Positions 1 through 8,731 are shown, counted from the first letter of the stretch. The stretch is 64,000 bases of DNA from Allobosea sp. Root381 (GCF_001429395.1 NZ_LMJT01000014.1:24156-88155), one strand, 5' to 3'. The notes: generated by a model not told the origin, from the letters alone. Program-made: numbers and translations.

Positions 1-965
1 ACATCAAGGGGCAGGAAAGCGCCAAGCGCGTGCTCGAGATCGCGGCGGCCGGCGGGCACAACCTGCTGATGAACGGACCTCCCGGAGCCGGCAAATCGAT
101 GCTGGCGAGCCGGCTGCCCTCGATCCTGCCGCCGCTGACACCGCGCGAGCTGCTCGAAGTTTCCATGGTGCTCTCGGTTGCCGGCCATCTCGCGGATGGC
201 GCGCTGACCGACCGGCGGCCTTTCCGCGCGCCGCATCACTCCGCCTCGATGGCAGCGCTCGTCGGTGGCGGCCTCCAGGCCAGACCGGGCGAGGTCTCGC
301 TCGCGCATCATGGCGTGCTCTTCCTCGACGAACTGCCAGAGTTCCAGGCCCAGGCGCTCGATGCGCTGCGTCAGCCGATGGAAACCGGCGACGTGCTGAT
401 CTCGCGGGCCAACCACCGCGCCGTCTACCCGGCACGCTTCCAGCTCGTCGCGGCGATGAATCCGTGCCGCTGCGGCAAGGCGACGGAGCCGGGCTTCGCC
501 TGCCGCCGCCAGCAGAACGAGCGCTGCATGGCGCAGTACCAGAGCCGCATCTCCGGCCCGATGCTGGACCGTATCGACATCGCGATAGACGTCCCGGCCG
601 TCACGGCGGCGGACCTGATCCTGCCGGCGGCGAGCGAGGGCTCGGCCGAGGTCGCAGCCCGCGTCGCTGCCGCGCGCCGGCGCCAGGCGGCGCGCTTCGA
701 GGCGTTGGGCCTTGCCGGGCTCATGACCAATGCCGCCTGCCCGGTGCCGGTCCTCGACGAGATCGCCCGGCCGGACAATGCTGGGCTTGCCCTGCTGCGC
801 GATGCCGCCGAGGCGATGCGCCTGACCGCCCGCGCCTATCACCGGGTGCTCAAGGTGGCGCGCACGCTGGCGGATCTCGACGACGAGCCGAAGATCGGCC
901 GCATCCATCTGGCGGAAGCCTTGTCCTATCGCGCGCGCGGCGAGCAGGTGGCGCAGGCTGCCTGA
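1..965 (+). CDS. comM: Mg-chelatase-like AAA+ ATPase YifB/ComM, 3' part
   Basis: The reading frame is open from base 3, so the gene starts left of the window; about 320 C-terminal residues of a protein normally near 510 are present. Visible are a Walker A loop (GPPGAGKS, about 27 residues in), the Walker B region LFLDELPEF, the family-typical AMNPCRCG segment with further cysteines, and the C-terminal Mg-chelatase part with the arginine-rich RAYHRVLKVARTLADL region. ComM in Vibrio is a hexameric helicase that promotes branch migration during integration of transforming DNA; in other bacteria the role is less clear. The N-terminal Lon-protease-like domain lies outside the window. The family is certain; the cellular role is inferred. 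Confidence 0.93.
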   Translation, partial: IKGQESAKRVLEIAAAGGHNLLMNGPPGAGKSMLASRLPSILPPLTPRELLEVSMVLSVAGHLADGALTDRRPFRAPHHSASMAALVGGGLQARPGEVSLAHHGVLFLDELPEFQAQALDALRQPMETGDVLISRANHRAVYPARFQLVAAMNPCRCGKATEPGFACRRQQNERCMAQYQSRISGPMLDRIDIAIDVPAVTAADLILPAASEGSAEVAARVAAARRRQAARFEALGLAGLMTNAACPVPVLDEIARPDNAGLALLRDAAEAMRLTARAYHRVLKVARTLADLDDEPKIGRIHLAEALSYRARGEQVAQAA

Positions 966-1017
966 AGCATCCGGGCGAACAGAATTTCGATCCGTTGATC
1001 CGGATCCATGCCAGGAT

Positions 1018-1398
1018 TCATCGGTGCTTGCAGCCCGCCCGATTGAGCATGTCCCTGACGATCAATGGCGTCGCGGGTATTTCCGCCACGTTCTGGCCTG
1101 CGGCCGCGGTCTTGAGCACCTTGCCGATATTCGCGGCATCCAGCCCCAAAGCTGTCCGGCAGGTTGCGCGGCCCATGCTGACGACGGCGCTGGCGGTTTC
1201 GCCGACGCCGGCAAGATAGGCGGTCATGACTTGCTGCGCCGTCCTATCGCTCGGAGCCTTCTCCAGCATCTGCATCACCTGGGCGACCGAGATCTGGCCG
1301 TGGGAGGTCGAGGGCGTGGCTATCGATGGGGATGCGGCTGGGATGACGGCCGCGAAGGGGATGAGGGCGACGGCCAGTTTGGCAAGTTGACGAGACAT
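1018..1398 (-). CDS. small exported protein, Rap1a/Tai-like
   Basis: A 126-residue protein. The start at 1398 is chosen because it follows a GGAG box and begins a clean Sec signal peptide (MSRQLAKLAVALIPFAAV); an upstream in-frame start would put a charged 28-residue stretch before the signal. The mature part has only two cysteines, one mid-protein and one at the C terminus, which could form a disulfide. The pattern YLAGVG, then Cys, then a C-terminal IPATPLIVRDML...GC resembles the Rap1a/Tai immunity-protein fold. Many chromosomal members of that fold have no toxin partner, and no type VI secretion gene is visible here. Divergent from the DUF2975 gene. Function unknown; the fold assignment is tentative. 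Confidence 0.6.
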   Translation of the reverse strand: MSRQLAKLAVALIPFAAVIPAASPSIATPSTSHGQISVAQVMQMLEKAPSDRTAQQVMTAYLAGVGETASAVVSMGRATCRTALGLDAANIGKVLKTAAAGQNVAEIPATPLIVRDMLNRAGCKHR

Positions 1399-1436
1399 GC
1401 GGGGCTCCTGGGCTGATCTTCGATCTGTCTGGTGAA

Positions 1437-1465
1437 AATAAATTATTGTCAAACAATAATTTATT
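1437..1465. promoter_or_regulatory. perfect 12-bp dyad in a divergent promoter region
   Basis: AATAAATTATTG and its exact reverse complement are separated by five bases (TCAAA), forming an AT-rich island in very GC-rich DNA. It lies between the start of the small exported protein (minus) and the DUF2975/XRE operon (plus). This is the expected position for an operator controlling both. The XRE-family protein encoded just downstream is an obvious candidate ligand, which is inference. Confidence 0.6.
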
Positions 1466-1482
1466 GGCCATGACTCGGCCAA
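1464..1482. promoter_or_regulatory. second dyad TTGGCC-N7-GGCCAA
   Basis: A perfect 6-bp inverted repeat overlapping the right edge of the AT-rich dyad and ending four bases before the GGAGAGGAG ribosome-binding site of the DUF2975 gene. Its position would suit a repressor site or a short 5'-UTR hairpin. Confidence 0.4.
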
Positions 1483-1504
1483 CTTGGAGAGGAGCTTCCG
1501 AACC

Positions 1505-2086
1505 GTGCTTCAATCGCGAACGATGACCGACATGCCCGCCGAGCAGGAACGCGAACGGCGTCTCGATCGGATTCGGCGCCTCAGCCGATCGATGGCGACG
1601 GGGTGCCTCGTGACGTCCGGCCTGCTCGTGGCGGCCATGTTGTCCTATTGGGTCATGACGCCGACGCGCGCGTTGTTCGTCCAGGCCGGGATTATGCATG
1701 GGCCCGCCGCGGAGATCGGCCTTGCCATCCGGGCGCTGGCGTTTGGCATCTCCATGGTTCCGCTCGGGGCGCTCATCTACGGGCTCCTGAGCGCCCGTCG
1801 ATGCTTCGATGCCTTCGCAGCCGGCCGCATCTTCGCCAGCGAACCGATCGGACGGCTCAAGGCGTTTTCGATTGCCGTTGCCGCCTCGGCCCTGCTTAAA
1901 CCGCTCGCCGGTGCGGCGCTCTCCGTCCTTCTGAGTTTCAGCAATCCGGCGGGTGCGAAAACGCTCTCGCTCCATGTCGGTTCCGACATGCTCATCGCCT
2001 TGATCTTCGCGGGAACGGTTGCGGTCATCGCCTGGGTGATGGCCGAGGCTTCGGATATCGCCGACGAGAACCAGCAGTTCGTCTGA
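1505..2086 (+). CDS. DUF2975 family membrane protein
   Basis: A 193-residue protein starting at GTG 1505, ten bases after a strong GGAGAGGAG box at 1486-1494. A TTG start at 1484 would place that box inside the gene. After a charged N-terminal stretch (RERRLDRIRRLSR) come about four hydrophobic segments near residues 32-52, 78-100, 118-145 and 155-180. The layout and the short loop with RCFDAFAAGRIF match DUF2975 proteins. Such proteins are usually encoded immediately before a small XRE regulator, as here (the next start is 11 bases after this stop). The family is thought to act as a membrane partner for its regulator, but no molecular role is established. Confidence 0.75.
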   Translation: MLQSRTMTDMPAEQERERRLDRIRRLSRSMATGCLVTSGLLVAAMLSYWVMTPTRALFVQAGIMHGPAAEIGLAIRALAFGISMVPLGALIYGLLSARRCFDAFAAGRIFASEPIGRLKAFSIAVAASALLKPLAGAALSVLLSFSNPAGAKTLSLHVGSDMLIALIFAGTVAVIAWVMAEASDIADENQQFV

Positions 2087-2096
2087 AGGACAACGA

Positions 2097-2327
2097 ATGC
2101 CGATCCGCGTGCGCCTGGGCGTGATGCTCGCTGAACGCAATGTGAAGTCCAAGGACCTGGCGGAATATGTCGGGATCACCGAAGCCAACTTGTCGTTGCT
2201 CAAGCAGGGCAAGGTGAAAGGCGTGCGCTTCGACACGATCGAGCGGATCTGCCAGTTCCTCGACTGTCAGCCTGGAGACCTGCTTCGGTACGAGGCGGGC
2301 TCGCTGACGGAACCGAAGGCCGAGTAG
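2097..2327 (+). CDS. XRE-family helix-turn-helix regulator
   Basis: A 76-residue protein that is almost entirely one Cro/CI-type DNA-binding domain: RVRLGVMLAERNVKSKDLAEYVGITEANLSLLKQGKVKGVRFDTIERICQFLDCQPGDLL covers the five helices, the recognition helix being near residues 30-42. Similar to the YozG-type regulators that accompany DUF2975 genes. A GAAGGA box (2085-2090) overlaps the stop of the upstream gene, so the two are co-transcribed and probably translationally coupled. Probably autoregulatory through the dyads at 1437-1482 (inferred). Confidence 0.85.
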   Translation: MPIRVRLGVMLAERNVKSKDLAEYVGITEANLSLLKQGKVKGVRFDTIERICQFLDCQPGDLLRYEAGSLTEPKAE

Positions 2328-2437
2328 GCCAGACGCCCTGCGGTGCCGCCGCAGGGTTAACGAATTGCGCCACTCGATCCCTCGAATCCGCCGTTTTGCC
2401 AAAGGTTTCCGCAACGGCCGCCTGCTAGATTGCCGGC

Positions 2438-4522
2438 ATGGTGTCCGATTGGGTTTCCTGGGTCGCAGCCGCTGCGGTCATGCTCGCGCTGCTCGCCGGC
2501 TTAGCCGCGCTGATGCTGCTGCGCCAGCGCGGCCGCATGCTGCGGCAGGCTTCCGACCTGGCCAGCGACCTCGATCAGCTCAACGACCGCCTCTGGGCGC
2601 TGGCCGAGAGCGAGGAGCATTACCGCAGCCTGATCGCCGCGCAGGGAGACCTGATCGTGCGCCGGGACGGCACCCGCATCGTCTATGCCAATGCCGCCTA
2701 TGCCGCGCTGCTCGGCCTCGGCGAGGCCGAAATCGTCGGGACGACGACCGCGCCGCGCCTGATCGCCTCCCGCCCCGTCCAGGCGCTCGAGGGTGGGGCA
2801 CGTGTCTTCGACGAATGCCTCGCGACGCCCGAGGGCGAGCGCTGGATCTCCTGGGTCGAGACGGTGGTGCCGGTCGCGCTCGGCCGGTCCGTGCTGCAGC
2901 GCGTCGGCCGCGACATCACCGCCCACATCGCCGGCGAGCGCGCGCTCGACGAGGCGCGCGCCCGGGCCGAGAGCGCCAACGAGGCGAAGTCGCGCTTCCT
3001 GGCCACGGTCAGCCACGAATTCCGCACGCCGCTCAACGGCATCCTCGGCATGGCGGACCTCCTCGGCGATACCGGGCTCGACGCCGAGCAGACGACCTAT
3101 GTCCGGGCGCTCAGGACCTCGGGCGAGGCGCTGCTCGGCCTCGTCGACGGCATCCTCGACTTCGCCAGGGTCGAATCGGGCAAGCTCGACCTCGCCAGCG
3201 AGCCTTTCGATCTCGGTCAGCTGGTCGAAACTGTCTCGGAGCTGATGGCGCCGCGGGCTCAGGCCAAGGGCATCGAGCTCGCTGCCCATCTCGCGCCCGA
3301 CCTGCCGACGCATTTCGTCGGGGACCGTGACAGGCTGCGCCAGATCCTGCTCAACCTCGTCGGCAACGCGATCAAGTTTACGGAAAGTGGCGGTGTCGGC
3401 ATCACCATCGGCCGTAGCGGCGGCAAGCTCGCGGTTGGCGTAGCCGACACCGGCCCGGGCATTCCGGAGGAACGACGCCAGGCGATCTTCGAGGAGTTCG
3501 AGCAGCTGGACGGCCCCACCGCGCGCCGGCAGGAGGGCACCGGCCTCGGCCTCGCCATCGTGCGCCGGCTCGCCATCCTGATGGGCGGTTCGGTCGGCGT
3601 CGAGAACAGGCCGGAAGGCGGCGCCCTGTTCAAGGTGCTGCTGCCCTTGGCAGCGGCCCGCGGCGCGGCGGCTCCCGCCCTGCCGGACTGGCGCGGCAAG
3701 CGCGTTCTCGTCGTCTCCCCCGCGCCCTTCGGCGCGCTTTATCTGCGCGAGGCCGTTGCGGCTGCAGGCGGCAAAGCCGTGCCGGCCGCGGATGCCGCAG
3801 CAGCAATGGAGCGGCTCGGCACCGGGCAGCGCTGGGACGCGGTCCTGATCGACCAGTCGATCGGGCGCGACGCCGCGGCGGCTCTCGCAGCCGCAGCGCT
3901 CAGCGCCGCGGCGGAGCATTGCCTGATCATGCTGTCGCCGCTGGAGCGCCGCCAGTTCGGCTCGCCGCGCGAGGCCGGCTTCACCGGCTTCCTCGTCAAG
4001 CCGGTGCGGGCCCGCTCGCTCTATGAGCGTCTCTCGCCGGCTCCGGTGCAGGCCGCCGCCAGCCAGAAGCAGGAGGCGCCGCACCTGTCGCAGCCCTCCC
4101 ACGCGCGCCTGACTGTGTTGGTGGCGGAGGACAACGAGATCAACGCGCTGCTCGCGACGCGGACGCTCGAGCGCTTCGGCTGCGAGGCCGTCTGGGTCGG
4201 CGACGGCCGTCAGGCGCTGGCCGCAATCCAGGCGGGCTTCAGTGGCAAGGGCCGCTCCTTCGATCTCGCCTTGCTCGACATCCGCATGCCGGAGCTGGAC
4301 GGGCTCGCCGTCGCCCGCGCGGTGCGCAAGCTGGAGCGGAGCGAGCCGCAGCGCGCCGCGCTGCCGCTCGTCGCGGTCAGCGCCAATGTCGCCGAAAGCG
4401 ACAGGGCCGCCGCGCTTGCCGCCGGCATGGATGATTGCCTGGCTAAGCCCCTCGACCGTGCCGCCCTGCAGCGCTGGCTCGACCGGGTCGCGGAACCCGC
4501 GGCGGCGATCCGCTCGGCTTAG
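2438..4522 (+). CDS. membrane-bound PAS hybrid sensor histidine kinase with two receiver domains
   Basis: A 694-residue protein. There is one N-terminal membrane helix (about 7-28), a short linker, then a PAS-like domain (about 58-165). A HisKA domain follows with phospho-accepting His193 (VSHEFRTPLN), then a HATPase domain with N box NLVGNAIKF (Asn310), G1 box DTGPGIPE and G2 box GTGLGLAI. Two receiver-like domains come next. The first (about 420-530) lacks the acidic pair and looks degenerate; the second (about 558-685) has the acidic pair ED, phospho-acceptor Asp614 (LLDIRMPELDG) and the conserved Lys in AKPL. It is thus a self-contained phosphorelay input lacking its own Hpt domain. No cognate regulator adjoins it and the stimulus is unknown. 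Start ATG 2438 fits the membrane helix. Confidence 0.9.
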   Translation: MVSDWVSWVAAAAVMLALLAGLAALMLLRQRGRMLRQASDLASDLDQLNDRLWALAESEEHYRSLIAAQGDLIVRRDGTRIVYANAAYAALLGLGEAEIVGTTTAPRLIASRPVQALEGGARVFDECLATPEGERWISWVETVVPVALGRSVLQRVGRDITAHIAGERALDEARARAESANEAKSRFLATVSHEFRTPLNGILGMADLLGDTGLDAEQTTYVRALRTSGEALLGLVDGILDFARVESGKLDLASEPFDLGQLVETVSELMAPRAQAKGIELAAHLAPDLPTHFVGDRDRLRQILLNLVGNAIKFTESGGVGITIGRSGGKLAVGVADTGPGIPEERRQAIFEEFEQLDGPTARRQEGTGLGLAIVRRLAILMGGSVGVENRPEGGALFKVLLPLAAARGAAAPALPDWRGKRVLVVSPAPFGALYLREAVAAAGGKAVPAADAAAAMERLGTGQRWDAVLIDQSIGRDAAAALAAAALSAAAEHCLIMLSPLERRQFGSPREAGFTGFLVKPVRARSLYERLSPAPVQAAASQKQEAPHLSQPSHARLTVLVAEDNEINALLATRTLERFGCEAVWVGDGRQALAAIQAGFSGKGRSFDLALLDIRMPELDGLAVARAVRKLERSEPQRAALPLVAVSANVAESDRAAALAAGMDDCLAKPLDRAALQRWLDRVAEPAAAIRSA

Positions 4523-4565
4523 ATCACGTCGCGTTCGGACGGAAACGTCCGAACGCGACGTGATC
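4522..4565. terminator. perfect 20-bp-arm hairpin directly after the hybrid kinase stop
   Basis: Arms 4522-4541 and 4546-4565 pair perfectly around a GAAA tetraloop; the stop codon TAG overlaps the first base. There is no T-run immediately after, so it may be a dispersed palindromic element that also blocks transcript decay or elongation. Strong secondary structure is certain, terminator function is inferred. Confidence 0.6.
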
Positions 4566-4580
4566 GATTCTAAAAGCTTA

Positions 4581-4629
4581 GAGCATTGCTTCTACGGAAA
4601 ACCGGTTCCGACTTTTTCGCGCAATGCTC
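4581..4629. repeat. Hyphomicrobiales-type intergenic palindrome (GAGCATTGC...GCAATGCTC)
   Basis: Nine-base inverted arms enclose a centre containing GGAAAACCGGTTCCG and a T-run. This resembles the dispersed GAGCAT...ATGCTC palindromes that are common between genes in Rhizobium-related genomes. With the adjacent hairpin it fills most of the roughly 300-bp gap before the acyltransferase gene; nothing else is recognised in 4630-4824 apart from possible alternative start codons of that gene. Confidence 0.6.
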
Positions 4630-4824
4630 CAGCCGTCACCGCTTCGACTCAGTTCTGTCGCGATGCTGTAAGACAGCCGGCGCACAGGTGTCGCATTGCC
4701 AGAGAAGGCGGGCTGGGGGACAACACGAGCCATGGCACCTGACCTCCATGGAATTCCGGGTGGGTCGACCCGGCACGATCCTGCGCCTGGCCTGATCCTG
4801 TCCGCCCTGTCACCGTTCAGGCTG

Positions 4825-5691
4825 ATGACCGGCGAGACGATGCGCCGCTTCGGCCGCGCCTCGGAGATGCCCGACGCTTTGGCGGGCACGCTCGGCCGCT
4901 GCGGCTCGCTCGAGGTCCGGCTGGCGCGGGGGCCGCGCGAGATCTGGCGCGCGCAACGCCTGCGCTACCGCGTGTTCTATCAGGAGATGTCGGCCAAGCC
5001 CGATGTGGTCTCGCGCATGTTCCGCCGCGACGCCGACCGGTTCGACGCGGCCTGCGACCATCTGCTCGTGATCGACCATGCCGCGCGCGGGCGTTTCGGC
5101 GGTGTCAGGCCGAAGGTCGTCGGCACCTATCGCCTCATGCGCCAAGGCGCGGCGATGCGTCTCGGCGGCTTCTACACGCAAGGCGAGTTCGATCTCGGCC
5201 CGATGATCGCGCGCCATCCAGGCCTGCGCTTCCTCGAGCTCGGCCGTTCCTGCGTGCTCGAGCCCTACCGCGGCAAGCGGACGATCGAGCTGCTCTGGCG
5301 CGGCATCTGCGCCTATATCCGCCATCACCGCATCGACGCGATGTTCGGCTGCGCGAGCTTCGACGGCACCGACCCCGACGCGCTTGCGGTGCCGCTGAGC
5401 TTCCTGCATCACAATGCCCGCTCCACCGGCGCGTGGGGCGCCGCGGCCCGTCCCGACCGCCATGTCGCGATGGATCGTTTGCCGGCGGAGGTGCTCGACG
5501 CAAAGCTGGCGCTGAGGCAGATGCCGCCCCTGATCAAGGCGTATCTGAGGCTCGGCGCCCGCTTCGGCACCGGCGCGGTGGTCGACCGGCAGTTCGGCAC
5601 GACCGACGTGCTGGTGATCCTGCCCGTCGCGGCGATCGACCAGCGCTACTTCGATTATTACGGCGACGAGGGCCAGCACTACGCGGCCTGA
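4825..5691 (+). CDS. olsB: OlsB-type GNAT acyltransferase (ornithine lipid synthesis)
   Basis: A 288-residue protein. OlsB transfers a 3-hydroxyacyl group from acyl-ACP to the alpha-amino group of ornithine, giving lyso-ornithine lipid, the first step of phosphorus-free ornithine membrane lipids. The family pattern is clear: LEVRLARGPREIWRAQRLRYRVFYQEM, then DHLLVID, VVGTYRLMRQ, FLELGRSCVLEPYRGKRTIELLW, and the C-terminal DVLVILPV. The start is uncertain. ATG 4825 fits the family length best; ATG 4732 and TTG 4696 are open in frame but would add 31 or 43 residues of low-complexity sequence. The partner O-acyltransferase gene olsA is not adjacent. Related hemolysin-like GNAT proteins are the main alternative. 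Confidence 0.8.
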   Translation: MTGETMRRFGRASEMPDALAGTLGRCGSLEVRLARGPREIWRAQRLRYRVFYQEMSAKPDVVSRMFRRDADRFDAACDHLLVIDHAARGRFGGVRPKVVGTYRLMRQGAAMRLGGFYTQGEFDLGPMIARHPGLRFLELGRSCVLEPYRGKRTIELLWRGICAYIRHHRIDAMFGCASFDGTDPDALAVPLSFLHHNARSTGAWGAAARPDRHVAMDRLPAEVLDAKLALRQMPPLIKAYLRLGARFGTGAVVDRQFGTTDVLVILPVAAIDQRYFDYYGDEGQHYAA

Positions 5692-5694
5692 GCG

Positions 5695-5786
5695 CGTCAT
5701 TGCGAGGAGCGCCAGCGACGAAGCAATCCAGGGGGGACGTAGAGCGCTCCCGCCCCTGGATTGCTTCGCTGGCGCTCGCAATGACG
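5695..5786. repeat. long inverted repeat, family 1, copy A
   Basis: Begins CGTCATTGCGAGGAGCG and ends with the near-complement CGCTCGCAATGACG; the inner halves contain AAGCAATCCAGGGG and CCCCTGGATTGCTT. The arms are about 35-40 bases with small bulges. It starts right after the stop of the OlsB gene and separates it from the convergent YeeZ-like gene, where it could serve as a bidirectional terminator. Related copies lie at 24302, 55634 and 60401. Confidence 0.8.
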
Positions 5787-5799
5787 GTTGAAAGCGATC

Positions 5800-6666
5800 T
5801 CAATCCCCGCCGGCCAGCAGCGCCGGCAGCGCCTCGCGATAGCTCGGATAGCGGAAGGCGTAGCCGAGCTCGCGCTTCACCAGGGCGTTCGAGACGCGCC
5901 GGTTCTCGCTGTAGAAGCTCGCAGCCATCGGCGAGAGCCGCGCCGGATCGAACGGGACTTCAGGCGGTGGCGCAATCCCGGCGATCCCGGCCGCGAAGCT
6001 GACGACATCCTGCGGCGGGGCCGGTTCGTCATCGACTACATTGTAGATTGCGCCCTGGCGCGGCTGCGCGAGCGAGGCCATCAGCACGCCGGCGATGTCG
6101 TCGACATGGCTGCGGTTGAAGACCTGCCCGGGCTTGATCAGCCGCGTCGCCTTGCCTTGCCGGAGTTTGACGAGCGGGTTGCGGCCGGGGCCGTAGATGC
6201 CGCCGAGGCGGAAGATCTGCACGGCCTTGCCGCTGCGCTCGCCCAGCGCCAGCCAGTCCTGCTCGATCGCGAGCCGGAGCCGCGAGCGCACATCGGGAAG
6301 ATGCGGCGCTGTCGTCTCGTCGACCCAGGCGCCGCCATGGTCGCCATAGACGCCGATGGTCGAGAGATAGCCGATCCAGCGCAGGCCGGGCGCGGCGGCG
6401 AGCTGCTGCTCCAGGCAGGCGAGCGCCGGGTCGGCGGTTTCTCCTGGCTGCACCGAGACCAGCACGGCCTCCGCCTCGGCGAGGGCCCTGGCGAGGAAGG
6501 ACGACACCGCGAAACCGCCGAACACCAGCGTGCGGATGCCGTCCCGGCTGAGCTGTGCAGCCTTATCGGCCGAGCGCACCGTCCCGGTCACCTCCCAGCC
6601 GCGCGCCAGCGCTGCTCGCGCGAAGAAACCGGCCGAATAGCCGAGGCCGAGAATCAGGAGCTTCAT
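5800..6666 (-). CDS. NAD(P)-binding epimerase-like protein, YeeZ type
   Basis: A 288-residue Rossmann-fold protein. The nucleotide-binding N terminus is [20 protein letters not shown] (GxGYxxxxxA pattern typical of the YeeZ subgroup of extended SDRs). It continues with [23 protein letters not shown] and the C-terminal [13 protein letters not shown] and [15 protein letters not shown] blocks seen in NAD-dependent epimerases/dehydratases. The usual YxxxK pair is not obvious, and substrate and reaction are unknown. The start at 6666 overlaps the queG stop by four bases (ATGA), so the two genes are translationally coupled; 12 additional upstream residues in frame were rejected for this reason. Last gene of the minus-strand operon GST-queG-yeeZ. 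Confidence 0.8.
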   Translation of the reverse strand: MKLLILGLGYSAGFFARAALARGWEVTGTVRSADKAAQLSRDGIRTLVFGGFAVSSFLARALAEAEAVLVSVQPGETADPALACLEQQLAAAPGLRWIGYLSTIGVYGDHGGAWVDETTAPHLPDVRSRLRLAIEQDWLALGERSGKAVQIFRLGGIYGPGRNPLVKLRQGKATRLIKPGQVFNRSHVDDIAGVLMASLAQPRQGAIYNVVDDEPAPPQDVVSFAAGIAGIAPPPEVPFDPARLSPMAASFYSENRRVSNALVKRELGYAFRYPSYREALPALLAGGD

Positions 6667-7844
6667 GAGGCATGTTCCGGTTCGGGCGCGAGCGCGCCCC
6701 ATTCGTTGCGGACCTGCGCGTCGTCTTCGCCGGCGAGCGCGGCGGGGGCGAGCGCGCGGGCGCGCTCGGAGCTAAGCCTGATCAGAGCCCAGACCGCCAT
6801 GGCGCGGACCAGTGGCGAGGCGTCGGCGAGCAGGGTCTCGGCGCTGCCGGCGAGATCCGGCCGGCCGCTGTTGCCGAGCGCGATCAGCACGTTGCGGATG
6901 AAGCGGTCGCGCCCCGTGCGCTTGACCGGCGTTCCGGCAAAGAGCGTACGGAAGGCCGCGTCGTCGAGGGCGGCGAGATCGGCCAGCGGCAGCGCGTCGA
7001 GCCCGTCCCGCAGCGAAAGCCGGGTCTCCCGTGCGGCTGCGGCGAACTTGTTCCAGGGGCAGACGGCCAGGCAATCGTCGCAGCCGAAGATGCGGTTGCC
7101 AATGCCGGCGCGGAACTCCGCATCGATATGGCCCTGATGCTCGACCGTGAGATAGGCGATGCAGCGGCGCGCATCGAGCCGGTAGGGCGCCGGGAAGGCG
7201 TCGGTCGGGCAGATGTCGAGGCAGCGCCGGCAGGAGCCGCAATGGTCGCGCTCGGGCTCGTCCGGCGGCAATTCGGCCGTGGTGTAGATCGCGCCGAGGA
7301 AGAGCCAGGAGCCGTGCTCGCGCGAGACCAGCACGCTGTGCTTGCCTTGCCAGCCGAGGCCGGCGGCCTGGGCCAGCGGCTTCTCCATCACCGGCGCAGT
7401 GTCGACGAAGACCTTGACGTCGACGCCGCCGCGCGCGGCGAGCAGCCCGGCGACGCTCTTCAGCTTGCCCTTGACGACGTCGTGATAGTCGCGCCGGCGG
7501 GCATAGAGCGAGATCGCGCCCCTGTCCTTCTGGTCGAGCGTCGCCAGCGGGTCGCCCTCAGTGCCGTAGTTCATGCCGAGCATGACGACGGAGCGGACCT
7601 CGCTCCACAACCGGCCAGGCGCCGCCCGCTCTTCGGTGCGCTCCTCCATCCAGGCCATGTCGCCGTGATGCCCCTCCGCCAGCCAGGCGGCGAGCCGTGC
7701 CGGCGCCTCGGGAATGGCATCGGCCGGGGCGACGCGGCAGACGGAAAAGCCTTCCGCCAGCGCGCGTTCGACCACGGCGTCCTTGAGGCGCAGGGCCGAG
7801 ATCGCGGGCTTGGAAACGCAAGCCTCATGCTGACGAGCGGGCAT
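6663..7844 (-). CDS. queG: epoxyqueuosine reductase QueG
   Basis: About 393 residues. QueG carries out the last step of queuosine synthesis, reducing epoxyqueuosine in the wobble base of tRNAs with GUN anticodons, using cobalamin and two 4Fe-4S clusters. Visible are the N-terminal [24 protein letters not shown] region, [22 protein letters not shown] (family signature), two ferredoxin-like cysteine clusters [12 protein letters not shown] and CDDCLAVCP, and a C-terminal HEAT-like repeat region. The start is either ATG 7844 or ATG 7874; neither has a strong ribosome-binding site. The upstream GST stop at 7892 leaves a short gap, so the genes are co-transcribed. Confidence 0.95.
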   Translation of the reverse strand: MPARQHEACVSKPAISALRLKDAVVERALAEGFSVCRVAPADAIPEAPARLAAWLAEGHHGDMAWMEERTEERAAPGRLWSEVRSVVMLGMNYGTEGDPLATLDQKDRGAISLYARRRDYHDVVKGKLKSVAGLLAARGGVDVKVFVDTAPVMEKPLAQAAGLGWQGKHSVLVSREHGSWLFLGAIYTTAELPPDEPERDHCGSCRRCLDICPTDAFPAPYRLDARRCIAYLTVEHQGHIDAEFRAGIGNRIFGCDDCLAVCPWNKFAAAARETRLSLRDGLDALPLADLAALDDAAFRTLFAGTPVKRTGRDRFIRNVLIALGNSGRPDLAGSAETLLADASPLVRAMAVWALIRLSSERARALAPAALAGEDDAQVRNEWGALAPEPEHAS

Positions 7845-7891
7845 CGTGCGCGGCTCGTCGGGCTGAAGGCCCATTGAGGGTGTCTGCTGCT

Positions 7892-8593
7892 TCAAAAATC
7901 GAGATTGTCGTAATGGGCGCTCGGCGCCATGCCCGGCATCCGGTCGCTCAGCAGGGGCCGGAAGCTCGGCCTCGACTTGATCCTCGCATACCATGCGCGG
8001 GCAGCCTCGTCCTCTTCCCAGGGCACGTCGCCGAGATAGTCGACGCAGGAGAGATGCGCCGCCGCGGCGAGGTCGGCATAGCTCAGATTGGCGCCGGCCA
8101 GCCAGTTCCGCTTGGTCGTCAGCCAGGCGATGTAGCGCAGATGATAGCGCACATTGGCGCGCGCCGCGCGGATCGCGCTCATCTCGGGCGGGCCGCCGCC
8201 CTCGTCGCGCGACATGAAGCGCTTCATCACCTTCTCCAGCACGAGCGGGGAGGTGATCTCTTCATTGAATTTGATCCCGAACCAGTCGAGCAGGCGGCGG
8301 ACCTCGACGCGCTCGCCCGGCCCCTCCGGCAGCAGCCGGCGCTCGGCGAGGGCAAGCCCGCGCGTCTCGTCGAGATATTCGGCGATCGGGCCGGCGCCCG
8401 GCACGGTGAAGCCGCTCTCCTCTCGGAAGACCGGCGTCGTGCCGGCTGGGTTGAGCTCGAGGAACTCGCGCCGACGCTCCCAGACGCGCTCCTCGACGAG
8501 CGTCGTCTCCAGCCCGTACTCGGCCAGGACGAGCCGGATGAAGCGGGAATGCGGGCACAGCGGATAATGATGAAGGGTCGCCATGGCACTCAT
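7892..8593 (-). CDS. glutathione S-transferase family protein
   Basis: A 233-residue protein (230 if ATG 8584 is used). The N-terminal thioredoxin-like half reads [23 protein letters not shown], with a Cys-Pro-His-Ser site at the usual catalytic position, followed by the cis-proline segment AGTTPVF and the gamma-glutamyl-binding [11 protein letters not shown]. The helical C-terminal half includes [22 protein letters not shown], the N-capping motif region of GSTs. The CPHS site suggests a thiol-transferase-like or stress-related GST rather than a classical detoxifying enzyme, but the substrate is unknown. First gene of the minus operon with queG and the YeeZ-like gene. Upstream, 8594-8830 is the shared region divergent to uppP. 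Confidence 0.9.
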   Translation of the reverse strand: MSAMATLHHYPLCPHSRFIRLVLAEYGLETTLVEERVWERRREFLELNPAGTTPVFREESGFTVPGAGPIAEYLDETRGLALAERRLLPEGPGERVEVRRLLDWFGIKFNEEITSPLVLEKVMKRFMSRDEGGGPPEMSAIRAARANVRYHLRYIAWLTTKRNWLAGANLSYADLAAAAHLSCVDYLGDVPWEEDEAARAWYARIKSRPSFRPLLSDRMPGMAPSAHYDNLDF

Positions 8594-8731
8594 GAAACAG
8601 GGAGGTGCGGCCGAAGCAGGGCCGCGGAACTGAAATTCAAGCCGAAGGAAGCAGAATGCCGCTATACGGCCGCCCGGAAGGGCTCACAACAGGCCGGCGG
8701 TGGAAAGCCGCGATTCCGCCGGGTCCGCTTG

